Of a DNA stretch of 64,000 bases, positions 11,401 to 26,400 are shown in pieces. The stretch lies in the NCBI RefSeq assembly GCF_032118995.1, contig NC_092649.1:16185332-16249331 (forward strand), given 5' to 3'. The stretch is from Asterias amurensis (taxonomy: Eukaryota > Echinodermata > Asteroidea > Forcipulatida > Asteriidae). Positions within the stretch are counted from its first letter, which is position 1; every line of letters starts with the position of its first letter. The notes beneath the pieces are model-generated. The model was not told where the DNA came from. It saw only the letters and a list, made by a program, of their open reading frames with translations, and made no database searches. The position numbers and the translations under genes were made by a program.

Positions 11401-14400
11401 TGTACACTGCGTGACGCAGACGCGATTGCGCGTCTGCTCAGTGCACAACTCTATGGCGTTTGTCAACCAACAGGGTCTGTACGCATGCGTGAATGTTATT
11501 AGCATAGTTCATGGGAAGGGTCCATTGCCAAAGGTGTCCAGTGCCTTTGTCTAGTGGGAAAAGATAAATAATAAGAAGCCAATATGTAGTCAAGCAATGC
11601 TTTTCCTTCTGCGAGGAAAGATTACTGCCTTTCAATTTACTACAAAGGGGGCATGAATATCACACAGTGAGAGCATACAGGTAGGTAGGGTGGATTGAAA
11701 TAATGGACAAGCTTCCAACCATCTACTATCACAAAAACACAATGCATATTTGTGGCATGGCACGGCCTAGCGGTTAAGAGTGCCGGATTCAAGCCCTGGT
11801 GTTTCTGATCAGCAGAGTGTGGGTTCGAGTCTCCGTCATGACACTTGTGTTCTTAAGTGTCTTGTATCCTGTAAGCTAGACACTTGAGCATGATTGCTTC
11901 GTAAAAGTTGGGGAGGTAGTGCTTTCTGCTCTACCAGCCAGGCATCTGATGGATGATACCCAAGCCTACATCCGTATGGACTGTACAAGGGGTAACCCTG
12001 TTTCAGCCCTAGGAGTAGGTGGCATCGCCCCTGAAAAAATAGTTGATTTGTTGCCCACACCTTGAAGTGGCCTTCAGGCCTCATGTGTCTGGCGACTTGC
12101 ATAACATTTTTTTAAATAAAAAAAACATTCAAGTGTAGTATTGTTCTACTATTGTGTTAATGCACATGTAAGTATATCAATCCGTTAGTCTAACATAACA
12201 TTTGTGCGCACTACTGGAAAAAATCATTAAGGCTGCAGAAATTATAAAGTCTAGAGCAAAAAAAGAAAATGTTATTTCCAACACCACATTCATGTAAATC
12301 AACAGCGAACACAAAACATGCTTCTACAGTGATGAACATACACTCACACACCTAGTGGTATGCTCATTCTCATTTATGGTAACCTTTTTCTTTGATGTGC
12401 TTACGTCTTTGCACTCGCTTCTGAAAATTTAATACAAGATACAAATATATTTATATTTATATTTCCTCTACAAAAATCTTAAGAGCAAACTGAAAAAACT
12501 GATAATAGGACACACACATTATTAGACAATTTAATTATGGCCGAGGGAAATAGGCCCCTCTTCTGGTCACTCACGGGCCCAAGGGGTAATAGACGTACAC
12601 TAGTTACCTCATTGCCAGTCAATATGTGTTTTATAACACAGCTCGGTCTTAAATATGAAATGAAATAAGAACAGAAATCTGGAAAAAGAAAGGAAGTTTT
12701 GTATTTGCTGTTCACGGTTTAAGTCAAGAGAGGGCGCTGTAACTGGGCACTATTTTCAAATACTACTACTAGTTCCCGCAAAACACGCGTGCGCGATCAC
12801 TAGACTATACTAGTTCATCCCATGTGACCGTGTTTCAGCCAACCAGAATACAGAACAAGCAAGAGGTGTGTTATAAAATTACATATGGCAAAGTGTATGC
12901 TAAACTATTTTGACAAAGATATTGACAAAATAGGGACACCGCCAATATAGGGCTAGATAGCTCAGTTGGTAGAGCGCCGGCACGTTAATCCGGAGGTCGT
13001 TGGTTGGAATCCCACTCTAGTCAATTCTTTGTTCAACCCCAAAAATCATCTAAACTATTTTTCACTTAACTTTACTAGTAATTTTATCTTAGGAATAAAA
13101 TAATCAAATAAATCAATTTAAAAATGAAATAAAATCAACAACAAATTAATAAATATCAGATGTGGTATTGGATAAAGATGAGTTCAACGCAAGATCCTGG
13201 AGGTTGTACAGTTTTGTATAAAAATGGTCCACACTTATCAACAAATATTGTCTAGAAGCGCCAGCTGCTGGCGATTTTGCCGGTTAGGTCACTTGGTGTT
13301 TGATGCCAGTTATTATTTATTTTCCCTCATTTTTTTTCTGTGGCATGTTCAGGAGTCAATGTCACCCCAAAATGTGGTGATTTAACTTTTAAAAAATGCT
13401 CATATCGTACGTTAGAGCATCCAAAATCAACAAAATATCCGGGGCCCTTGGGCAGGCCTCGGACCACACGCTGTAAGGGCAATGCGCTTCACGTTCGCGC
13501 TGCGCATTAGCTCAGCCGTTTAACAAAAATGGCTACTCATATAGTCGTTCACCTACTTCTTTATAAACTGTGACAACCCTCTTCACAAAACAAATATTGC
13601 AGGATCTTTAGCCAATGGACCATTCCCATGAAATATGCTAAATTACATTCACGCATGCGTACAGACCCTATTGGTTGGCAAACACAATGGAAATGTGCAC
13701 TAAGTAGGCACGCAATCGCGTCTGCGTCATGCAACCATTATCCGTGAACAAAACAGCGTGATGTTCCCTCAATTTGCCAACCAAATATAAAGTGCACTTG
13801 CTATGTGCAATTTACATATTATTTCATGGGAATGGTCTATTCCCAGCATGAGTATCCTGTTTCCACCAGAACAGAAGAACAAGACTGACTGTCCTGATAC
13901 TTTGTTCTTGTAACAGGCACGATATTTGGTCCTTGAGGAAAAAAAGTAGGAACAATTGCAGGAGTTCAAGGGCCGAACCACATGTTCACATTTTATTTAG
14001 GTGTACAAGAGCCGAACCACATGTACACATTTTATTTAGGTGTAATAGACTTTTCAATGTTTGTTAATGAGAAAACCATGCAAAAAACTCGACAAGGTAG
14101 GAGGACAGCTAATTAAGTTCAAATCTTAGCTTTTTTTAATCCCACCTGGTACGATAACATTTGGTGAAGCAGCTTGGGGAAAAAATCTCACCATGGCCAA
14201 GTACAGGGTACTGTTTTTAGCTTAAACTAAGACTTTCGCGGAGTAACTTGGGGTATTTCTGATGTCTACATTTAATAATAAAATCCCCAAGAGGTCATGG
14301 CATGCTTTGTGTGCATCAGCAGTCCAAAGATACATTCCATTTTGAGCATAAAATCATGAATTCCATCCATGCTGAACTTGTGTGTGGAATCAGCATGCAA

Positions 14401-17400
14401 TTGTCCCGAGGTTACATGCTGCTGCTGAACTAAAAAATCTTGGCTCTGTCCGCTATAAAAAATTTCACACTGTCACAACCTCATGAGTTGCATCCCAAAC
14501 TCATGGATTCAATAAGCATGGATTCAATAAAACCGCGAAAAACAATAATTGAAATTGCTACCTTTAACCATAGGTTTATCTCAAAGTAATTCTATAAGAT
14601 TATCTTTCAATATAAATTATATGTAAATTTGCATCGGGGATAAAGAATATTAATTTTGGTTTTACCCATAAACACTGTTGTGAGATTATCTTGTTAATCT
14701 AACTGGAAGTAGATCAAGAGGGAGTCAATTTCAGTCAAAACATACTTATTTCAAATGAATTCAAACATGCATAAAGCATGCGTATCTCATCACTTAATTA
14801 ATAACACTTTGGGAGGCTAATCATCCTCACTCGCAGCTAAGAGCTGAATTGCGAAGGACGCGGCTACAACGTGTTTGAGAAGCTGGCATGCAAGTGCGCC
14901 TTTGGCTGCCAGCCACATCAACCCATTATGACCACGAAGCACAGCCAGAGTTCGGAAGTGTCTGATTTTCTCCCGAGAGAGGAAAACCGCATGGTCTGGA
15001 AAACCCTCGTGGCACAGCAGAGAACCAACGCACCACTCAACTCACATATGGCCCTGGCCGGGCATCGAACCAGGGTCACAGTGGTGAGCGCTTTACGCAC
15101 AAGCAAACCATGCCCCCTGAACGTGCACAAAGCATGCCCATCTCACCACTTGCATGATGACACCTGACACAATTTTGGACTAGCACATCTGCTTATGCAC
15201 TCCTTTTTGTGTCCGTCTCAATTTTCACATGCCATAATCAGGGGATATACAATCGCAGCCAAACCACATTTTGTGAAGAAAAAAAAAGCTCATTCAAAGC
15301 ATCCCACTTTGCCATGCTCCTTCTCACCTGTGTTTTCTATGAGGTTTACGATGGGATTTCTTAACTACAAGAAAGTCACAAATTAATGTTGATGAATACT
15401 CAAAACTATTCAGTATTTCATTAAAGTTGTGTAACTACCAATTTTAGTTATTTTTTATATCAAGTGCTTTTCCCTTGTCTTATTTGAAAACATGGGAAAT
15501 GCGATAGACATAGGAAATGCACTTGTGTTAGTAAAATTGCAACAAACATTTCAAAATGTGGAATCATTGGTGTTTCCTTTCGGCATAGCTATAGACCCAT
15601 TGCAAAACGTGCAGTGCACTTGCATGCGCATCAGCTGTTCGCCATTTTGGGTGTCAAACACACTCACAAGAGGACATGTTTACGCCGCACCTTCGAACAA
15701 TGCGAGTCTATGATCTCCACCATTTTGTGATAGTCCGTTCCTCTTATGAATGTTTTGACATCCAAAATGGTGGACAGAAGACGTGCATGTGTATGCGCAG
15801 CGCATTGTGCACAGGGTCTATTCAAGTATAAATGACCAAGCATAATGTGACTGACCTGATGCTGGCGATGAGGGCGCTGTTGATGACGGACTACTCACAC
15901 TTGATGCAACACCTGTACATGAAAACAAGAAATAACACAACAGTTCATGACATTTGTAATGTCTCTCATTTGCAATTTTTATTTTATTTGTTTATTTTTA
16001 AAAAGCAATTTTTATTAAAAACGCTTTTTAACTAAAAACAATTAAAAAAACAAAACAAATGCTTTTCAAAAAGAAACAACTTACCATTACTTGCACCATT
16101 TGTCTGATTTTCATCGATGCTAAGTTGTTGCTCTGATAACCTCTTTCTGACCATTGCCTTTTTTCTCTTTTTTTTCTCTTCTTCTGAATTGTGATGGGCA
16201 TGTACTTTGGATACCCTCATCCAACTTGAAAACTTGAGGTAAAAAATAAAAATAAAAATTGCTGAAGCAGATGTTGTCCGTTGTGGTAATAGAAAAGACA
16301 CAAATTTCAATTCAATTCAATTCAATTCAATTCAATTCAGTTCAATTCAATTCAATTCAATTCAATTATTATTCCGTTAAACAAATTAAATGACAGTAGT
16401 TAAAAAGGCTAAAAGTTACGATTTACATTTTGTTATGAAACAAAGAAGATAAAACCTAAAAGCGATTTAACCCCTAAAAAATGGGAGACCGCACACAATT
16501 GAACTAATTAAAGATAGCACAAAAAGCATTGTTCTTAAAAGATGCTGATGACTAAAAATACAACATTTAGGAAAGCAAAGAGTGGCATTAACTGGACCTC
16601 ACTGCCGTAGCAGGACTAACAACAGTAAAGGGAAAAACAATACAAAGTCACATTCAGATAAAACACATTTATAAACTGAGAAACCTTGATGCTACATTGG
16701 TCAGATTGAGATTTGTCCTTATCATTTAAACTCTATAAAAAAAACATTTTATTTACAGATTAAGCAATTAAAAAGATTGGGCAACTCTACAATCCATCCA
16801 AAAAGTACTAGCTCCATAAAAATACCTAGGACAACACCACAATAAAAAAGACCTATCAAAAATTGTAAACACAGATTTTCATATAAAACATCAATATAAA
16901 TTATGCACATGAAAGGAAACAAGGAAATGCAATGAATCAACAAAAATTATAATTGCACTGGAAAGTTGGATGGAAACATGAATCAGTGCAGCGACCAGTC
17001 AGAAGTGTGGTTGCCCCTGGAATAAAGGAGAGCTTCCATCAAACATGGTGGGCATCTGTAAGCTAATAATTCCAAGGAACCCTGAATCAATTATTCATTA
17101 CACTGCAATAATAATCATAATAATGAACGATGTATAGCGCATATATCACAATCACAGTCGTCTCTAACCGCTTTGAGGTGAGAAAAGAGAAGTTTGACAA
17201 CAGAGACAAGTAAGTAAGTACATAAAGAAATTTTTTAGTTGATACAGAAAGAAATACTGAAGGCTGCTGCAAAAATAAATGTGTTGTTAACTTTGGCTGA
17301 AATGACTTCATGTTCATAATGTGAATGAATGTTTTATGCTGTCCGGAAGACTATTTTAAGATCCCCTCACCTGTTTCTGATCCGACCTCAGGCGTTTCTC

Positions 17401-20400
17401 TACGCCCATTTCTTTGGCCATCTTTAGTGGTTCTTTCAACTTACTAGGCAGTCTGAACTGTGGACCTTCAGTTACTGGTACGTCTTTGAAAAACCTGACA
17501 GTTTAAAACAAGATTCGTGTGATGTAGCTTTGCACAAATGGAAATGAGTAACCTTATCACAGACGTTTTGCAGATCACAGAATTTTTAAGAGATTTTAAA
17601 TTTGCATTGGGGATTAAGAATATTAATTTTGTTTTTTACCCATACACCGATGTGTGTTAGCACTGTATTCTCAGTACTTTCCCGAGTCCTGTGAAAAAAA
17701 TACCACAGGCATGTTACTTAGGTGAGATTTTTAGGCGTGTCACATGGCCTAGCGGTGCAAGAGCATTAGGAGCACTGGATTTAAGCTCTGGTGTTTGATC
17801 GGCAGAGTGTAGGTTCAAGTCCCGGTCGTGACACTTGTTTCCTTAAGCAAGACACTTAAACCATGATTGCTTCGTAACAGTTGAGGTAGTGCTTTCTGCT
17901 CTACCAGCCTGGCTTCTGATGGATGATACCCAAGCCTACATACGTATGGACTGTAAAAGGGGTAACCCTGTTTCAGGCCTCAGGAGTAGGTGGCAACGGC
18001 CCATGATTGTAGCCCACACCTTGAAGTGGCCTTCAGGCTTTGTGTGTCTGCCGACTTGCATACAAAATAACAAATAAATTACTAACCAATTGTTTTATCA
18101 TCATTTTATTATTTAGCGGTACCTGTAAATTGTTGTTATTTTTTATTATGGAAGTATGGAAACAAATGTGTTTTTGAGTTGAATATACGATGGTTATCCA
18201 CTGTTGGATACCGTATACATATAAATAAAATAAAAAAGTTATTAAAAAAACAGATAATTTTGACTTACTGGTGATCAAGCAGGTCCTCAATGGTAGGCAT
18301 GCCTTTCTTACAAGATTCAGAAGTCAAAATAGACTCAAGCACAGACTCTACATAAGACAGAAAAATTTCAGATTGATGTTTAAAAATCCATTAGTAATCA
18401 ACAAACCTTTTTGAAATATTAGTATTCATCATGGGAAATGATGGAAATGTCTTAGATATTTTTTTATTTTATTTATTATTATTATTATGTATTGGTATAA
18501 ACAAACAAAATGACCGGCACCAGTAGCTGAAAGGGCCACTTAAAGACACTGGACTCTTCTCACTTGGTGTATCTGTGAAAACTTGAGCTCAATTGGTCAT
18601 CGAAGTTGCGAGATAATAATGAAAGTAAAAACACCCTTGTCACATGAAGTTGTGTGCTTTCAGATGCTTGACTTCGAGACCTCAAATTCTAAATCTGGGG
18701 TCTCGAAACCAAATTCGTGAAAAATTACTTCTTTCTCAAAAACTGTGCCACTTCCGAGGGAGCCGTTTCTCACAATGTTTTATACTATCAACCTCTCCCC
18801 ATTACTTGTTACCAAGTGAGGTTTTATGATAATAATTATTTTGAGTAATTACCAATAGTGTCCACTGCCTTTAAAAATGGTTTAAAAGTACAGCACTGTA
18901 CATGTACATATACAAAAATAAAGAATCACATATTAAAGAGCAATAATATGGTGTAACAGTACAACATTTACAAAACCCCACATACAAAACAATAACAATG
19001 GAGCAATTGTAGAATGTAAGATAAATGGCTGAAAAAGCACAATGCAGTCGAAGAAAGCCTGTCACTAAAATGAGAACGGAACATTTTCTGTTTTGCCTTT
19101 CTTCGCATCGATGGCTATCTAACTATTTCGGCAAGATGGAGAATCTAAATGGTGCAGAAAAATGGACCCCTGGCCATTTGTGTTAAAAGGGTATGGTGCA
19201 ATGCCATTGTCAACAACCTGTTCACATATTTCTGCAAACGATTTGGGTACTTTTTGTAACACAAAACACAGTGTCCACGGATTTACCATAAACTTACACC
19301 GATTGAAGACAATGATAGTAGAAAGCTTCCCTTACAATATAACCAGCTGAGGTGTTGTAGTTTTTGAGAAATGAGTAAAACAATGTCACAAACGAGTAAA
19401 ACAATGTCACAAACATATGTTTAACATGCTAAAATAGTTTCCGTCTTAAAGCCATTGGACCCTTTCGGTAAACAGTGTTGTCCAAGGCCCACACTTTGTG
19501 TACCACAACTTCTATATCAAACAATAAATAATTGCTGAATTGGTATATGAGTTATTCAGAAAAATATTGTGGATTGTCGCTTTATTAAAACAAACTTACT
19601 TGCTGGAGCTGGCACTGTGTGAGGGAAGTCATCTTTGAAGTGCTTATGTAGTGGCATACCGAACACCATCTCAAATAAGACATGACCAAAGCTGTATACA
19701 TCAACGTCTTCTGTAGTCTGAAGGGAAACAAAAATCAAACCAAATACTCAAGTTATTTTGTATTAATAACGCTTAAAAACGAACAGTTGTTATACAGCAC
19801 AAAATTACAATGAAGTCTCAACGCGCTTTTGGAAAGTGAAAGAGTGAAACAGTGAAAACCAGGACTGTTGATTACATACATCACAGAACATACAGAAAGA
19901 ACTACAAAATGTGTACAATGAAAAATACAAGTTACTTCAAGTGAAGATGCGTTTCAAATTAGACTTGCACTGTTCCGATAAACACTGAATACTACGTGTA
20001 TTTCAACTCTTCCTATTGCTCCAATGCAACTAATAAACTGCATTCACCACAGTACATCCACCATGCATGTGTACTAATCATTTGGCTTTAATTTCAGCAT
20101 ATCAAGCACAGGGGTCCCCTAGCTACTTGACGGTAGGCTTCATGTATGTCTCACTTTTTGATTAGCTTCTTAACCTTTTTAAGGTCAAACTGAAGAGCAC
20201 ACAAAACTTTTGATTGTCTTCCTGAATTAGCAGAGTTCTTGGGGTTTTTTTTGGCCAGGAGTGTCATCATTGACAGACATGGCACACTAGAAACGTTATT
20301 ATTATAATTCAAAATGTCACCTTGATTTTCTTGTGTTGTATGATGAAATCTCGATAGTATGACGGCAGACCCAGCATTGAATTCTCAATGTCCAGCAGTC

Positions 20401-23400
20401 GGCAGGCATTCCCCTCTAAGATGACATTGCCTGTATGCAGATGACCGTATGGGATGCCTTTCTCATGCAGAAACTTCAATGCCTAACACACAACATAAAC
20501 ACACAATACTTTATACAAGCTTCTTTTACTCTGGGAAAACCTCTCAGTGAAACACTGTTTTTCAGAGGTGCCCAGCAGCGAACAAACAGCAACATTTTAA
20601 AAGTTTATAACCAATGATGACCAATATTAAAAAGAGAAAAAGCAGCGAAATTTCAATAAAGGCTACAACAACACAGAATCTTTACAACAAGCAAACTATA
20701 AAATAAAGACAAATGTTAAAAGCCCGGGCCAGCCAGGAGAAGCACCACATGCCCCACCTATTAAAAGTTCAAATTTGTGTACTATACTTTGCAACTTACT
20801 ATAGTGCATGGCAAGGAATTCTGAAGTGTAAGGGGAGTTTAATTAATTAATTGACCCCACAAGCAGCATATGATGATAATAATGATAATAAATATGTATA
20901 GCTGCTTAGCTATTTTCAGAAAAAAATTCTAAGGCGCTTCAGAGAAAAGCTCAAACAGGAGTATTAAAACCCATGAGTATAGGCCCTAGACGATGTTTAC
21001 ATTCACACCGCCCTCTGTTGACAAAACACTGTATACGTCATGTTTTGCCAGGAAAAAAGACGCGTAGTCATGGTAAGAGCACATACACTTTCTAGCTGGC
21101 TGCCAAAACACAAAGGTTTTGGCGCGGTATGCACGCAAATCATGTTTTGGTTTCAAGTGACGTAGGAGGTCACATCGTCTATATGAAGATATATTACTTA
21201 GGCATAGAAAGGTACACAAGACTAAAAAAAAAAAAATCAATTCAATCAATTCAATCAGAATTTGTTTCAATATTTAAATCAAAGACATTCCAGAACTAGT
21301 TAAGAAGAAGAATATTTGAAAATGAAATGATAAGAATATAATGTCATTGATACAGATCAAATTAATATTGGCGAAACAGAAGAATAAATGGTACATTTAT
21401 TGAAGTCAAAGACAGTCAAGGACCTGTTAAGAAGAATAATGTATGAAAATGAAATGAAAAGAATACAATGTAATTGATACAGATCAAACCAATATGGGGG
21501 CATTTACAGAACCCCGAAAGGCTCGTTTTGAACTCAATTCAATTCAATTCAAATCAATATTGGTTCATTTTATTTAAAATTACATTGGCAAATAAAAAGT
21601 CGAAGACAAAGGGAATTTGGTTAACAATTAAATTACATTAGAAATATATATCAGGAATATTATGTTACATACAATATTTAAAAAAGATTACTTGAGGGAA
21701 GAAGACAAACAGGAATGGTGAGAGTAGCATTTAATAAAAATAAAAAATATATAAAAATAATAATAAAAAAAATTGTCTGATAAATAAGTAACAAAAGAAA
21801 ATACAGCAAAAACAAAAGCAAAATTGAACGTGTATTAACGTACCTCTAATATTTGTCTTCCATATGTTCTCATGGTGGTCAGATCTAAAGCAGCGTATGA
21901 TTTGGGATTGCAGTACTTCCTCAGGTAGTGGTGCTTAGGTTTGGACTGATAAGAACAAAAAAAATACCCAGAGTAAATAATAACAATAATAGTGTGTTAT
22001 CTTCTTATATAGCGCGCATGTCCGTCACTCAGTGATGCTCCTTGCGCTGCTACTACATATTTCCTGCAAGGTATGTGGGACTACGATTGAATTATAAGAC
22101 CTAGTCCTTAGCACCATGTGATGGTTAACAAGGTGCTGTGGCGCGATTTGCTGCCAATCAAACCAGGAACACCGGGGCAAACCCCATCTCGTTTTGATAA
22201 GTGCACTGGGTTCTTTTAGGCATTACACAACACACGGGACCAACGGCTTTATGTCCCATCCGAAGGACAAAGCATCATGGTCAAGTGTCTTGCTTAAGGA
22301 AAAAAGAGTCACGACTGGGACTCGAACCCACACTCTGCTGAACAGAAACACCAGAGCTTGAATCCGGTACTCTTAACCGCTAGGCCATGAAATGCATATG
22401 GTGAGAAAAATCTTCTTCCTTTTGAAATAACAGCAGGGAATTGTACAAAAGCACTGCAGGTAATGCAGACTCAATTACCAAACAACCGGATGTTGAACTG
22501 TCGTCTATGAACCAACCCAGTAGGCATTGGGTATAACTTTCTTCCTGAGATAAACAACCATGTGCATGATCTATTAAGCTCGTGACTAAGCACTCCGAAA
22601 GATTACCGTTTTCAAACTGTACTTATAATACACCAACAAAACAAGTGTGTACCAATGATTGTACATGCGTTACGTGCACATTTACTGTCTCACATCAGGG
22701 GCCAATTTCAAATTTCTGAAATGAGCTGAGGTACCAGTCGCAGCAATGGTGAAGTAGCTCTTTAGCGTTCTAGGTGGTAACCTATTTTTGCTCAGCAAAA
22801 ATTTATTTGTGCTAAGCAAGTTTGTGTGCTTGAAGGCTTCATGAAATTGGGCCCTGCATATAAAATGCAGCAAATATCAAAAATGTTCTGAGTTAGACCG
22901 TGTCGGAAACGGCCATTTCGGCTACAACTACGAGTAGATCAGTACAGCCGCCAGTGTTAATAAATAGGCAGACGCACGCAATCTAGCCATAGCTGTAGCT
23001 GAAGTTGCCATTTAAAATATTTTTGAAGCCTTTACTGCATATAAAATTTATAAATGCCCTTTCTACAAGCCGACAAACATCACATGGGAAAACATGAAAT
23101 AACTTTCTATCTAAAACTAAAAATCCATGTAAGCATAGATCCCTGTGATTGAAGCCAACATGTATGTTGGCATGATGACAGAGGCTGACAGGTGATATTC
23201 AGACAAGTTCTTCTCTTCACCTGGTACTCAGTGTGTCACTGTGAGTCATTCTTGAAGAATAACAACATTTCCCATGTGAGGGTTTCATACACGTAGTTTC
23301 TTATCACAGATGGGATTAATTGTTGTATGTCTCTAGTCGATGTACAATGACCGCGCATCCATTGTTAGCATAAAAACTTACTTGGTAATGAGCAATGGAG

Positions 23401-26400
23401 AGGTGTTGGTAGTATAAAATATTGTGAGAAATGGCTCCCTCTGAAGTCAAGAAGCTTTTGAGAAAGAGGTAACTTCTCACTCCAGTGTTAAAAGACTTCA
23501 GGCCTGAATTGTGCAACATGGGTTGTTTTCCTTTCATTATTCTCTTGCAACTTTAATTATCAATTGAGTCCAAATTCTCACAGGTTTGTTATTTTATGCA
23601 TATGTTGCGATACACCAAGTGAGACTCTTTCACAATCACCAAAAGTGTCCAGTGCCTTCAAGCTAGTCTGTAAATAAAATATGTGGGGTGTTGTGGCCGA
23701 GCGATTAAGAGCAACAAAGCTCTGGTGTTTCTGTTTAGCAGAGTGTGGGTTCAAGTTCCGGTTGTGACACTTGTGTCCCTGAGCAAGTCACTTGACTATG
23801 CTTCCCTCCACCCAGGGGTAAATGGGTACATGTGAGGGCAGAGATGGCTCTTGTGATTGATTTATACTAAATAGCTTCGTAGCATTTTTTTATTGCACAG
23901 GCTGTATACTCCCAAAAGAGTTGAGATTGTAAAGAGAATTAATTAAATGCCCCTGTGACCAGGGGTGGATTTCATAAAGACAGAAAGAGTAAGGACTGGT
24001 CTTATCTTGAGTTAGGACAAGTTATTCGTCGTTAGGACGAGTTACTCATCGTTAGGACGAGTTACTCGTCCTATTTTAGGACTAGCCATGCGTTTTTTAT
24101 ATCTCCTAGTTAGGACTAGTCCTAGCTCTTTGTGAAATCGACCCATGGGGTAATAATGTTGGAAGCGCTTTGAGACACCATTTGGGTTCATAAAGCGCTG
24201 TATTAAAAACAATCTTCAAAATTGCTGTTTTTTTTCTGCAATCTCTCTGTTCTTATTTATGGCATGCTCTACTTTTCACATTGAGGCAAGATCCATTGTG
24301 GAGATCCATCATTATTAGATCACTATTTAAATCAGCATTTCCTGATGACAAATGTGCATAGACCTTATCGCAAATACCAATGCGCAAGCGCAGACTGTTG
24401 AATGAGGTGCATTGTGGGATAGATATTAATCAAGTTTTGCTACCAGCTAGACCACAATGCACCTAATTCCAAGCTTTACGCGCGCGCCCCAGTATTTGCG
24501 AAAAGGTCTATGGCACTCATCACAAACTAATTTCCTGACACAAACAGCAAGTTGAAGCCTGGAAGCCTGGAAGCCTTCTAATGTACATTACATTTATTAA
24601 CTAAAGGCCCGGTCCCACTGCAGCGATAACGAGAACGATAACAACGCAAAGAGAACACATTCTAGTGGTTGAATGAGCGTGTTATCGTTTTCGTTATCGC
24701 TGCAGAGTGACCCTGCAATGTGGTTGTATAGTTGTTGGCCAATAAAGAAAGACAGGTCATTGCAGTAACTTTAGTAAAACTAAGGTAGACCCATCGACTC
24801 TGAAAGGCAATAATTGCATGTCACCCGACAAACTCTAGATGATCATTCTTGGAGAGGAAGAAAAGGCAAGTATTTGACAAATATCTAGACAAGACCATTT
24901 TGAAAACAGTTCATCCCTCAAACAACAGGCGCATGGCCAGGCAACAGCACCACACTGTTAACCACACCACACCGTACATAGAACGTAAAGGCTGCATTTT
25001 TCTGTATGATGCATGGGTCCCCTGCAGCAACCTGACTGCGTGCATGTAAGCCTTGCCAACGAATGAGCGAAGGTTCCTAGACAAACCCCCACCAGGTCTC
25101 CAATACGTACACCAGGGCCCAATTTCATAGAGCTGCTAAGCACAAAAATTTCCTTAGCATGAAATTTATTCCTTGATAAAAACAGGATTACCAACCAAAT
25201 TTCTACGTGATTTTCAGGATAAGCAAACATCAGCTGAATACCAGAAACAAGCAAAATGCAACAAGAGGAAATTTGGTTGGTAATCCTGTTTTAATCAAGG
25301 AAGAAATTTCATGTTAAACAAATTTATGTGCTTTGCAGTTTTATGAAATTGGGCCCAGCTAAGGTGTATAGGTGCTTACCTTACATATGAAGTCTCTTAG
25401 TGTTCCAGAAGCATGGTAAGTACGGATAGCAAACCCTCCTGTTTCGTTGGCTGATGCATATGTGACTGGGTAGATATAAGGGTGTTGAATGGTCGGAAGC
25501 ATTTTCATGGCTTGGAGTAGGACTTTGTCATCCAAAACCATATCTGGTCCAAAGTCACTCTGTAAAAAGCATGACAAATATAACAATAATAATAATAGTG
25601 CCAATATCCGTCACTCATTGCCGCCCAAGGCGCCATGCAGTGGCTCAGGCCTTTATTGCACGGCCACAACCCTGCCGGTTTTAAACGATCATTCATAAAT
25701 ACCTCAGACAGTTTCACTATTCCTATTGGTGGAGAGCGTGTCACTTGGGGGTGCTTAAACCTTTGATAATGACCAGTGATTATAACTGGTTGTGAGTGGA
25801 TACTCCGCGCTAGTCTTGATGCAAGACGTTTCTTGTTACGGGCGATGCAGGTGCTGTCGGTGAGTTGGCTGCACAGTGTGTGAAAGGAAAACCAGAACGT
25901 CTTGCACCAAGACTATAAGTGCATGCGCACGAACGGACCTGGAAACTGTCAGAAAAAGGCATGCCACACATGGACACACGGCCACACACCATGGAGGTAG
26001 AAACATACAGAGCTCAAGCACGTCGGAAACGGACAAGTTTTACAGAGTTTCTTACTTTATTACGCCTTTTAAAGGATTTGGGTACTTTTTCAAAATTTCC
26101 ATAGATTTACATTAAACTTACAGGGTTTGAAGATAATGATAGTGGAAAGCTTCTCTTCAAATATTACTTACTGCGGTGCTGTAGTTTTTGAGAAATGAGT
26201 AAAAAAAATTAATGAAATTACATTTGTGAATGCTTAAAATAATTTTGGTCTCATGAGACCAAATTTTGTCCACGACATTGTTTTACTCATTACCCAAAAA
26301 CTACAGCACCTCAGCACGTAATGTTTTCAGGAAAGCTTTCTACTATCATTTTCTTCAAACTGTGTAAGTTTAGTGTAAATCCGTGGACATAGTGTTTTTT

